From the NCBI RefSeq assembly GCF_030296015.1, contig NZ_AP027368.1, positions 1,116,001-1,180,000 of the forward strand: a stretch of 64,000 nucleotides of DNA, written 5' to 3'. Positions 44,099 through 51,039 of the stretch are shown in pieces. The position numbers and the translations under genes were made by a program. The stretch comes from Ferrimonas sp. YFM. GTDB lineage: Bacteria; Pseudomonadota; Gammaproteobacteria; Enterobacterales; Shewanellaceae. Positions within the stretch are counted from its first letter, which is position 1. Each line of letters starts with the position of its first letter. Below the pieces are notes generated by a model. It was not told the origin of the DNA, did no database searches, and saw only the letters and a program-made list of their open reading frames with translations.

Positions 44099-45181
44099 AT
44101 GAGCTCTTTTCAACGTAGCCTGATGGTGTGTGCCGCCCTGGTGGTGGTCCTGGCCGGAATCAAAAGCGCCAGTACCATCTTGGTGCCCTTTTTGCTGGCT
44201 ATCTTTATCGCCATCATCTGCAGCCCCTTAGTACGGCTGATGACCCGCATGGGATTACCCAAGGGGCTGGCCATCATCATGGTGATGGTGATGGTGTTGG
44301 CCGTAGGCACCTGGCTTGGCGCCCTGATTGGCAGCTCCATCAACGACTTCACCGCACAGTTGCCCCAGTATCGCAGCCAGTTGACCGATCAGTTCCATGC
44401 GGTGGCGGATCTGGCGGCGCGCTTCAATGTGCCCATCTCCATTGAGGTGCTCAAGGAGCAGTTCGACCCGGGTAAGCTGATGAGTCTGGCAACCGACATG
44501 CTCTCCGGCATTGGCGCGGTCATGGCCAACCTGCTGCTGATCGTGCTCACCGTGGTGTTTATGCTGTTCGAGGCCTCCAGCCTGCCGAGGAAGCTGCACT
44601 ACGCACTGGATGACCCTCATATGAGGATGCAGCAGATTGACCGCTTCCTGGACTCGGTCAACCGCTATCTGGCCATCAAGACCCTGGTCAGCCTGGGGAC
44701 CGGTGTGATCTGTGGGGTCGGCCTCTACCTGCTCGGGGTGGACTACTTCATTCTGTGGGGAGTGGTGGCCTTCCTGTTCAACTACATCCCCAACATCGGC
44801 TCCATCATTGCCGCCGTGCCCCCCGTGGCACTGGCGTTGATTCAGTTGGGGGCCGGCGGCGCCGCCGGCGTGGCCGGTCTGTATGTGGCGGTGAACATGT
44901 TTATGGGCAACGTCATCGAGCCCAGGATGATGGGCAGGGGGCTGGGCCTGTCCACCCTGGTGGTGTTCCTGTCGTTGATCTTCTGGGGATGGCTGCTGGG
45001 CTCCGTCGGCATGCTGTTGTCTGTGCCGCTGACCATGATCGTCAAGATTGGCCTGGAGGCGACCCGGGGTGGCCGCTGGCTGGCTGCGCTGCTGGAGGGG
45101 GAACCTCAGACCCGCAGTCTGGCGATCACCGTAACCATGACCGGTAAACCCGTTCGCCGTCCTCTGGAGGGCGCCCAGTGA
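44099..45181 (+). CDS. AI-2E family membrane transporter
   Basis: Membrane protein of 360 residues from the ATG at 44099, with about seven to eight helices. The family motif FNYIPNIGSIIAAVPP lies near 230-245. A GTG at 44069 would extend it by ten residues. Members include E. coli TqsA (AI-2 export), PerM and YdiK, and some are Na/H antiporters, so the substrate is not known. The stop overlaps the GTG of the next gene. Confidence 0.88.
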   Translation: MSSFQRSLMVCAALVVVLAGIKSASTILVPFLLAIFIAIICSPLVRLMTRMGLPKGLAIIMVMVMVLAVGTWLGALIGSSINDFTAQLPQYRSQLTDQFHAVADLAARFNVPISIEVLKEQFDPGKLMSLATDMLSGIGAVMANLLLIVLTVVFMLFEASSLPRKLHYALDDPHMRMQQIDRFLDSVNRYLAIKTLVSLGTGVICGVGLYLLGVDYFILWGVVAFLFNYIPNIGSIIAAVPPVALALIQLGAGGAAGVAGLYVAVNMFMGNVIEPRMMGRGLGLSTLVVFLSLIFWGWLLGSVGMLLSVPLTMIVKIGLEATRGGRWLAALLEGEPQTRSLAITVTMTGKPVRRPLEGAQ

Positions 45182-46086
45182 TCGATCTCGCGCCACATCT
45201 GCCGGACTCTCTGCAAGTCAATCAGGCCCAGCGACTGTTCCATGGCCGGGGTCACTGCTACCCGGGGCTGGAAAGCCTGACCCTGGACCTCTACCCGCCA
45301 GTATTGCTGCTGACCAGCTTCACCACGCCGGAGCAATCCCAGCTGACGCTGTGGCTGCAACAGGTGACCGATTGGTGGAAGCAGGTCAGCGGGGATCAGC
45401 CTCTGCATCTGGTGTGGCAGGACAGGGGCTGTTCGCCTGCTCAAACCACTCAGATTGCCGGTGAGATCCCTGAGCCTCACTGGATCCTGGAAGGGGAGCA
45501 GCAATATCTGGTCAACCTGATGCGAGGCCAGAATCATGGCCTGTTCCTGGATATGGCCGCCGGTCGTCGGTGGGTGCGTGATCACGCCAAGGGCAAACGC
45601 GTCCTCAACCTGTTCGCGTATACCTGTGGCTTTTCCGTGGCGGCCTGTGCCGGAGAAGCCCAGTCTGTGGTCAACCTGGACATGAGCGGTGGCGCGCTGA
45701 AGACAGGCAAACGCAACCACGCCAAGAATGAGCTGGGACAAGGGGTGCGTTATCTGGCCCACGATCTGTTCAAGACCTTTGGCAAGCTCAAGAAACTGGG
45801 GCCTTATGACCTGGTGGTGGTGGACCCTCCCAGCTTCCAGCACGGCAGCTTTATCGCTACCAAGGACTATTGCCGGGTGCTGCGGCGGTTGCCCGAACTG
45901 CTGGCACCTGGGGGCGAGGCCCTGCTGTGCCTCAACGCCCCGGAACTCAGCCGCGACTTCCTCAAGGGGCAGGTGGCGGAGTTTGCCCCGGCCCTGACTC
46001 TGATTGAGCAGCTGGCCAACCCGGCCTCTTTTCCCGAGTCCGACCCGGACAAGGGGCTCAAGGTGTTCAGATACCGATTGGATTGA
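45178..46086 (+). CDS. SAM-dependent methyltransferase (RlmI-like, no PUA domain)
   Basis: 302 residues starting with GTG at 45178, overlapping the upstream stop. The Rossmann core has VLNLFAYTCGFSVAA (motif I, about 142-156), ending in the catalytic VVVDPPSFQ (about 219-227), which resembles the NPP[FY]-type motif of 23S rRNA m5C methyltransferases such as RlmI/RlmL. The N-terminal part is not the PUA/EEHEE domain of RlmI. The target is probably rRNA but unproven. Confidence 0.82.
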   Translation: MIDLAPHLPDSLQVNQAQRLFHGRGHCYPGLESLTLDLYPPVLLLTSFTTPEQSQLTLWLQQVTDWWKQVSGDQPLHLVWQDRGCSPAQTTQIAGEIPEPHWILEGEQQYLVNLMRGQNHGLFLDMAAGRRWVRDHAKGKRVLNLFAYTCGFSVAACAGEAQSVVNLDMSGGALKTGKRNHAKNELGQGVRYLAHDLFKTFGKLKKLGPYDLVVVDPPSFQHGSFIATKDYCRVLRRLPELLAPGGEALLCLNAPELSRDFLKGQVAEFAPALTLIEQLANPASFPESDPDKGLKVFRYRLD

Positions 46087-46271
46087 TGAAAAAAAACTTC
46101 GGAATGCCTGGGTTTTTCTGTGAAATTGCGCCCAAACAGCCCTTGTGGAGAAATATTCTTACGAATGCCGTTTTTTGGTGAAATGTTCGTGGAATAGGCG
46201 CCTGAGTGGTAGACTTACCCTACTCACATGAGAGATGTGGTGAGTTCACTATTCAGGAGTAAGGCGGGTTT

Positions 46272-46370
46272 ATGGAAATGCAAGATTACGAAGAAGCCTA
46301 TTATCAGGTTCAAGACGAAGTCGCTGGCGATCTGCCCGTTGATCTGGATGAAGACGCCTACTTGGATTAA
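46272..46370 (+). CDS. Small acidic protein of 32 residues
   Basis: ATG at 46272 with AGGAG 12 bases and AAGG 6-7 bases before it, stop at 46370, then a perfect terminator. The product is strongly acidic (14 Asp/Glu, no Lys or Arg) and rich in Tyr, ending DLDEDAYLD. It stands in its own short transcription unit between a methyltransferase and a lipoprotein gene. I do not recognise it; it could be a regulatory micro-protein or the coding part of a small RNA. Confidence 0.55.
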   Translation: MEMQDYEEAYYQVQDEVAGDLPVDLDEDAYLD

Positions 46371-46385
46371 TCGTCCTGCGTCATG

Positions 46386-46417
46386 AAAAAAACCAACGCT
46401 GCGGCGTTGGTTTTTTT
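46386..46417. terminator. Terminator after the 32-codon gene
   Basis: CCAACGC TGCG GCGTTGG hairpin between A7 and T7 runs. Works for the mini-gene (plus) and the lipoprotein gene (minus). Confidence 0.92.
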
Positions 46418-46442
46418 GTGCCTGTATGCCACCTGTCGTGGC

Positions 46443-46871
46443 TCAGCCGTTGGTCAGCCAGCGGTCATCCTTAATCTCGGTCACTTTCCACTGGTTGTCG
46501 ATAACCTGCAGGCGTATCTCGCGCAGGTCCTGCCTAAGATAGCCGTTGACCAGCCCTTTGAGTTTGATGGTGACCAGAATGTCTGAGTTGCGTCGCCGGA
46601 AGAAGTCCGCATTGGTAGAGGAGAGCTCTACCTCGGCCTCTTCCATATAGAGGCCAAACAGGTTGCGCTGTACCTGACTGGCCAGCTTGTAGTGATGAAA
46701 CAGCCCTTTGAGTTCACCATCGACCATGGGCAGTGTCTTATTCAGGTCCCGTGCGACATAGATTGCCTCAAAGAACTCCACGGCCACTTTTTCAGGGGGC
46801 TGGTCCGGCCCTGTGGTCGGGTTACAGCCACCCAGCAGCATCAGAATAAGCAGCAGGGTAAAACGGATCAT
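46443..46871 (-). CDS. Putative lipoprotein of unknown function
   Basis: 142 residues from the ATG at 46871. A lipoprotein signal sequence with lipobox MLLGGC (Cys15) is followed by a mixed alpha/beta domain with a final QVIDNQWKVTEI segment reminiscent of DUF4878/NTF2-like fold lipoproteins. No close identification. Expected in the periplasm, attached to the inner or outer membrane; position +2 after Cys is Asn, which does not force inner-membrane retention. Monocistronic. Confidence 0.7.
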   Translation of the reverse strand: MIRFTLLLILMLLGGCNPTTGPDQPPEKVAVEFFEAIYVARDLNKTLPMVDGELKGLFHHYKLASQVQRNLFGLYMEEAEVELSSTNADFFRRRNSDILVTIKLKGLVNGYLRQDLREIRLQVIDNQWKVTEIKDDRWLTNG

Positions 46872-47340
46872 CTGTGGGGGAGTCCTGATTGCGGGGGAGG
46901 GGACACTATAGCAGTGGCCGAGAAGCGACACTAGCCGCAGTTTGAGGGTCGGTCCAGATTGGTGTTCTTGCGACCAGGTTAACAATTCACATGCTAGGCA
47001 ACCTCCTGAAATGGCACGAAAACCTGATCAAGATCACCCTTTGCTCTTTTCCCACCAAATCTCCCCTTAACTGGCAAGGGAATTGTTGTAAAAATGTAAG
47101 TGGTTTTTGTGCTCTTGCGTCTGTGGGGTATCCACTGGCCGGGGCATGAATAATACCGATTTCATTGAGTGGCTGTTCTCTCTGCTGCGCCGGAGACCGG
47201 GTTCCGATCAAGGTGTGAGGCGTCGCTGCCAGTGATGCTGACAGTCAGTCTTGCCGCACAGACTGGAACAACATGGGCCGGCCACAGCGAGCCGTTGCTG
47301 AGTGGAATTGGTGCAAGGCATAGGAAATGCAGGAGCTTGC
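46872..47340 (+). other. Long leader region before the DUF1538 operon
   Basis: 469 bases between divergent genes. The left third is AT-rich with TTGTAAAAAT-type promoter material; the right 190 bases are GC-rich and can fold. A 29-codon frame (47146-47235, MNNTDFIEWLF..., very basic C-terminus) is present without a good ribosome site. I see no riboswitch class that I can name. Confidence 0.4.
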
Positions 47341-48075
47341 GTGTATCGAGCGTTGTTGGCTTTATTAGGAAGTTGCCGGGATCTGCTGCCCATCGTTCTG
47401 GTGGTGGCTCTCTTTCAATTGGCGGTGTTGCAACAGCCGCTGCCCAGTGTCATCGACATCGTCCTGGGAATGGGGCTGGTGGTCATTGGGTTGACACTTT
47501 TCGTATTTGGCCTGGAGATGGGCCTGTTCCCCATAGGTGAAACCCTGGCTCAGGCCTTTGCCCGTAAGGGCGCCCTGGTGCCTCTGCTGCTGTTTGCCTT
47601 CCTGCTGGGGTTTGGCACCACAGTGGCGGAGCCGGCGCTGATTGCCGTGGCCGATGAGGCCGCCGAAGTGGCGGCCGCCGGTGGCCTGCTGGCTCAGACG
47701 GTAGAGGCTCAGGAGAGCTATGCCACTCAGCTGCGGCTGACCGTGGCCCTCTCCGTCGGCTGCGCCATTCTGCTTGGGGTGATACGCATCCTCAAGGGCT
47801 GGCCGCTGCATAAGCTGATCATCGGCGGGTATGTCATCGTCATGGCCCTGACCATGATCGCCCCCAAGGAGATCATTGGCATCGCCTACGACTCCGGCGG
47901 CGTGACTACCTCCACCATCACCGTGCCTCTGGTGACCGCCCTGGGGGTGGGACTGGCCAGTTCCATCAAGGGAAGAAACCCCATGTTGGATGGCTTTGGT
48001 CTCATCGCCTTCGCTTCGCTGTTGCCGGTGCAGTTTGTTCTGATGTTCGGGGTGGTGCGCACATGGATTGGCTGA
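47341..48075 (+). CDS. DUF1538 membrane protein, first of the pair
   Basis: 244 residues from GTG at 47341, AGGAG 5 bases upstream; an ATG at 47302 would add 13 residues. Six to seven hydrophobic segments. Two family motifs stand out: [11 protein letters not shown] near 90-100 and [15 protein letters not shown] near 185-199. The second gene has both too, so the two proteins are paralogous and likely form a heterodimer; in other bacteria the domains are fused. Predicted inner-membrane transporter or channel; the substrate is not known. Linked with a PII-like and a CBS protein. Confidence 0.85.
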   Translation: MYRALLALLGSCRDLLPIVLVVALFQLAVLQQPLPSVIDIVLGMGLVVIGLTLFVFGLEMGLFPIGETLAQAFARKGALVPLLLFAFLLGFGTTVAEPALIAVADEAAEVAAAGGLLAQTVEAQESYATQLRLTVALSVGCAILLGVIRILKGWPLHKLIIGGYVIVMALTMIAPKEIIGIAYDSGGVTTSTITVPLVTALGVGLASSIKGRNPMLDGFGLIAFASLLPVQFVLMFGVVRTWIG

Positions 48076-48821
48076 TTGAGATTTTTAACACCCTCATCGA
48101 CACCCTGGGTGATGTGGTGCCCATCGTCGCCGTACTCTTCGGTTTTCAGTACCTGGTGCTCAAGCGTCCGGTGCCCCACCTGAAACAGGTGCTGGCGGGC
48201 TTTGTGGCGGTGATCCTGGGCCTGGCCCTGTTCCTGGTGGGATTGGAACGGGCGCTGTTCCCCCTGGGAGAACTGATGGCCACTCAACTGACCAATCCGG
48301 AGTTCCTCGGCATTGAGGGACAGGGGAGTTGGCAGGATTATTACTGGGTCTATCTGTTTGCCTTTGCCATAGGCTTTGCCACCACCATCGCCGAACCCTC
48401 TCTGCTGGCGGTGGCCATCAAGGCAGAGGAGGTCTCAGGGGGCGCGATCCGGCCCATGGGCCTGCGGCTGGCGGTTGCCCTGGGGGTGGCCATTGGCATC
48501 GCCCTGGGGGCTTACCGCATCGTGGTGGGCGACCCCATCCATTGGTATATCCTGGCGGGCTATCTGGTGGTGGTGGTTCAGACCACCTATGCTCCCAAGA
48601 ACGTGATACCCCTGGCGTACGACTCAGGGGGGGTGACCACCTCCACCGTGACCGTACCCCTGGTGGCGGCCCTGGGCCTGGGGCTGGCCAGCACCATTCC
48701 GGGCAGAAGCCCAATGATTGATGGCTTTGGCCTTATCGCCTTTGCCAGCCTGTTTCCCATGATCAGTGTGATGGGCTATGCCCAGTTAACCGCCCTGATT
48801 CAACGAGTTTCGAAGAGGTAG
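48063..48821 (+). CDS. DUF1538 membrane protein, second of the pair
   Basis: 252 residues, start overlapping the end of the first gene by 13 bases (out of frame). It carries the same motifs ([11 protein letters not shown] near 105 and [15 protein letters not shown] near 185) and the same [15 protein letters not shown] end-segment. The loop between helices 2 and 3 differs. Both proteins show conserved Glu-Pro and SGG-TTST segments within membrane, as in ion-coupled carriers. The gene is followed 3 bases later by the PII-like gene. Confidence 0.87.
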   Translation: MDWLIEIFNTLIDTLGDVVPIVAVLFGFQYLVLKRPVPHLKQVLAGFVAVILGLALFLVGLERALFPLGELMATQLTNPEFLGIEGQGSWQDYYWVYLFAFAIGFATTIAEPSLLAVAIKAEEVSGGAIRPMGLRLAVALGVAIGIALGAYRIVVGDPIHWYILAGYLVVVVQTTYAPKNVIPLAYDSGGVTTSTVTVPLVAALGLGLASTIPGRSPMIDGFGLIAFASLFPMISVMGYAQLTALIQRVSKR

Positions 48822-48824
48822 AGC

Positions 48825-49175
48825 ATGCGCTTTAAACTGATCATCGCCTTCGTCGAGGAGGATAAGAGCGATCAACTGGTTGAGGCGGCCCGTGATGCCG
48901 GTGCCACCGGGGTTACCCTGATCAACCACGCCCGCGGGGAAGGACTCAAACCCAAGAAGACCTTCTTCGGCCTCCATCTGGAGGTGCAGAGGGATGTCCT
49001 GCTGTTTGTGGTGGAGGAGCACCTGGCGCGCAACATTCTGGAGAGTTTGGCCGAGGTGGGTGAGTTTGACAGTTCGCCGGGCACCGGCATTGCGCTGCAG
49101 CTGGATATAGAGGATGTCGTGGGCGTCGCCCACCAGATTGAGAGCCTGTCAGAACGGGTTGGAGACGAGATATGA
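48825..49175 (+). CDS. PII-like signalling protein
   Basis: 116 residues with the ferredoxin-like fold pattern of nitrogen-regulatory PII proteins: first strand MRFKLIIAFVEEDK, helix DQLVEAARDAGATGVTL, and a T-loop region with GEGLKPKKTFFG. The classical uridylylation Tyr (YRGAEY) is absent. Such PII-like proteins (SbtB, CutA-, PstA-type) bind adenine nucleotides and gate a partner membrane protein. GTAGAGC precedes the ATG. The stop overlaps the CBS gene (ATGA). A DUF1538 partner is implied by the operon. Confidence 0.85.
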   Translation: MRFKLIIAFVEEDKSDQLVEAARDAGATGVTLINHARGEGLKPKKTFFGLHLEVQRDVLLFVVEEHLARNILESLAEVGEFDSSPGTGIALQLDIEDVVGVAHQIESLSERVGDEI

Positions 49176-49570
49176 ATCAGGAACTGATCAAGGTAAAGGA
49201 TGTGATGGCCCAGAAGTGGGTGATGCTCGATGGATTGAAGACGGTGTCCGAAGGGCTGGAGGTGCTGCGTAAGCACCACGCCGAGGCGCTGATCATCAGC
49301 AAGCGTCATGAGAACGACGAGTATGGGCTGGTGCTGCTTTCTGATATCGGCAAGAAGGTGATGGCCCGGGACAAGGCACCGGATAGGGTCAACCTCTATG
49401 AGATCATGTCCAAGCCGGTTCTGCCTGTTCATCCGGAGATGGACATCCGTTACTGCGCTCGCCTGTTTGAACAATTTGGCATTAATCAGGCTCCGGTGAT
49501 TGAAAACCATGAGGTAATTGGATTAATCTCCTATACAGAGATGGTGCTTCAGCAGAGTCTCCACAATTAG
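49172..49570 (+). CDS. CBS-domain pair protein
   Basis: 132 residues consisting of two CBS motifs: 8-62 (VKDVMAQKWVMLDGLKTVSEGL...) and 75-130 (IMSKPVLPVHPEMDIRYCARLF...). This Bateman module senses AMP/ATP or other adenosyl ligands. It overlaps the PII-like stop by four bases. A second energy or nucleotide sensor in the same operon suggests that the DUF1538 pair is controlled by cellular energy state. Cytosolic; no enzymatic domain. Confidence 0.88.
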   Translation: MNQELIKVKDVMAQKWVMLDGLKTVSEGLEVLRKHHAEALIISKRHENDEYGLVLLSDIGKKVMARDKAPDRVNLYEIMSKPVLPVHPEMDIRYCARLFEQFGINQAPVIENHEVIGLISYTEMVLQQSLHN

Positions 49571-49582
49571 ACTTTTTAAAGG

Positions 49583-49605
49583 TTATCCACAAAACCTGTG
49601 GACAA
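49583..49605 (+). promoter_or_regulatory. Inverted pair of DnaA-box-like sites
   Basis: TTATCCACA (perfect DnaA box), 5 bases, TGTGGACAA (inverted TTGTCCACA, one mismatch). It forms a TCCACA/TGTGGA hairpin. It lies 13 bases after the CBS gene stop, in AT-rich DNA. Confidence 0.4.
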
Positions 49606-49681
49606 GCCTGTTATTAGATCAATATCAGATGCGTAACTTGTTGATCTAAATGTTCTTTTGTCCAAAAAAGTCACTTAGGTT

Positions 49682-49714
49682 AAAAAAAGCCCGCCCAATC
49701 CAGGCGGGCTTTTT
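49682..49714 (+). terminator. Terminator 1 of the triplicated hairpin (end of the DUF1538 operon)
   Basis: AGCCCGCC CAATCCA GGCGGGCT with A7 and T5 flanks. Confidence 0.88.
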
Positions 49715-50000
49715 GCTGTCAGTTATCCCCATCCCACCTGTGGCTTACCCTGTAGGTCGCGCTTCTGCATGAGTGCGCGACGCCGTTTGAGTCATACGCA
49801 GGGCATAAAAGCCCGCCCTATTCAGACGGGCTTTTCGCTGTCTGTCATTCCCATCCCAGCGTAGACGGCGGTTTTGCGGAAGTGCTTACCTTTGTTGCTG
49901 TCAGCCATTCTCATCTCACTTCAGGCCTATCCTGTAGGTGGCGCTTGTGCAGGAGTGCGTCAAACGCCGGGCAAAAGAAAGCCCGCCAATTGGCGGGCTT
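49715..50000. repeat. REP-like segment with repeated terminator hairpins
   Basis: Non-coding gap between CBS gene and cymA. Hairpins of the same GCCCGCC family recur at 49807-49835 (GCCCGCC/GACGGGC) and 49979-50000 (AAGCCCGCCAATTGGCGGGCTT, a perfect palindrome). Between them the motif CCTGTAGGT.GCGCTT appears at 49749 and 49931, each preceded by CCCATCCCA/CTCATCTCA-type sequence, and the first contains GTCGCGC...GCGCGAC. The structure resembles Pseudomonas-type REP (GTAGG-led) elements. Confidence 0.55.
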
Positions 50001-50100
50001 AAAGCGTCATTCATCCGGTTATGGCCCGGATTTTTATTGTGTGTATCTCGCCGCGACCGTGTCCACCTGACCCCCAGAATCGGACCCGGTCCTCACAGGC

Positions 50101-50694
50101 TTAACCCTTGGGGTAGGGGTGCGCTACGCCTTTGTGGCAATCGATACAGGTCTTACGCTTGTCTTCAGCCTTCTTGAAGTTACGCTCGTGCATCTTCTTG
50201 GCGATCTTCTTCATGGACTCAGGCTGGTTCTCATAGATGTTGGAGTGGCAGCTGGTACAGGTGCGGGAATCGATGGAACGCAGGTAATCGCGAGCCAGGT
50301 CAGCCTGCTCTTTGCGGTTCGCTTCCAGCCACTCTTGAGTGTTAAAGCCATCAATGGTCATGTAACCGATGATGTCCTTGGACACGATGATCTTCTTCAC
50401 CAGGTACTCGAAGCCACCTGGAGGCAGGTGACACTGGGCACAGGTCACAGTGATGCCGGCGCTGTTGTTGCCGTGGCTGGACGCCAGAACCTCATCCCGC
50501 AGGGAGTGGTTGGAGTGGCAGGTCATACAGAAGTCGTCGGTGCTGGTGGCGTGCAGCACAACCTGGGTGCCGTAGACACCTACGCCGCCCACGACCAGGG
50601 CCAGGAAAGCACCTACTGGGATGCCCAGCAGCCATTTGGCTTTGGGCCGTTGCCATAACCGGCTCCAGGCGGAGCCTTGTTTGTTGTCAGACAT
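50101..50694 (-). CDS. cymA: Tetraheme quinol dehydrogenase, NapC/NirT family (CymA-like)
   Basis: Inner-membrane anchored periplasmic cytochrome c that takes electrons from menaquinol and hands them to terminal reductases (iron, nitrate, fumarate and others in Shewanella). The 197-residue protein has one membrane helix (22-42) and four heme motifs CMTCH (56-60), CAQCH (85-89), CTSCH (146-150) and CIDCH (183-187). It is a single gene, upstream of which a CRP-like site and a palindrome are present. NapC is an alternative name, but isolation from nap genes and the metal-reducer context favour CymA. Confidence 0.9.
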   Translation of the reverse strand: MSDNKQGSAWSRLWQRPKAKWLLGIPVGAFLALVVGGVGVYGTQVVLHATSTDDFCMTCHSNHSLRDEVLASSHGNNSAGITVTCAQCHLPPGGFEYLVKKIIVSKDIIGYMTIDGFNTQEWLEANRKEQADLARDYLRSIDSRTCTSCHSNIYENQPESMKKIAKKMHERNFKKAEDKRKTCIDCHKGVAHPYPKG

Positions 50695-50828
50695 CTCTCA
50701 TCCTCATTTTCTTTTTTTGGGGGTCGAATTCTATTCAAAACCTTAGCCGAACTTTACGAGCTTTTGCAGGTAAAAGCTGGCACCGGGGACTTTATCAATA
50801 TATTTCTTCATTCGCTGGATTATTTTGA

Positions 50829-50844
50829 ATTTGCTCCAGCAAAT
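50829..50844. promoter_or_regulatory. Perfect palindrome upstream of cymA
   Basis: ATTTGCT CC AGCAAAT, 7-2-7 inverted repeat, 135 bases before the cymA start, in an AT-rich stretch; candidate operator. The rest of the 50695-50988 gap has no credible gene. Confidence 0.4.
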
Positions 50845-50907
50845 CGCAAAAACTTTGATCTGGTCGGAAAAAATGAACCCTTCCCCTGCGAACTCCGGGG
50901 CAGATAC

Positions 50908-50923
50908 TGTGAAAAAGCTCACT
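50908..50923. promoter_or_regulatory. CRP-like site upstream of cymA
   Basis: TGTGA-AAAAGC-TCACT matches the CRP consensus halves with one mismatch. It is 214-229 bases before the cymA ATG. CRP control of cymA is known from Shewanella. Confidence 0.5.
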
Positions 50924-50988
50924 GGATCCTATTTGACAAAAAGGCGTTGTGAAGTGGGGAGAATATGGGCTTCATTGGAGAGCAAACA

Positions 50989-51016
50989 TAAAAAAAGCTG
51001 CCCCTGGGGGCAGCTT
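50989..51016 (-). terminator. Terminator after pta
   Basis: Minus strand GCTGCCCC C A GGGGCAGC followed by T7. Confidence 0.88.
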
Positions 51017-51039
51017 CTTATCGAAACCTGAGTTTCGGC

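Noticed and set aside
46987-47211. 74-codon minus-strand frame before the DUF1538 operon
   Set aside because: No ribosome site, no conserved pattern, lies in the presumed promoter region.
47169-47540. 123-codon frame across the start of the first DUF1538 gene
   Set aside because: Different frame from the membrane protein; no family features, overlaps the leader.
49882-50070. Short frames in the gap before cymA
   Set aside because: They run through the repeated hairpins and lack ribosome sites.
50677-50952. 91-codon frame upstream of cymA
   Set aside because: AT-rich intergenic DNA with no ribosome site, overlapping the cymA start; no family pattern.
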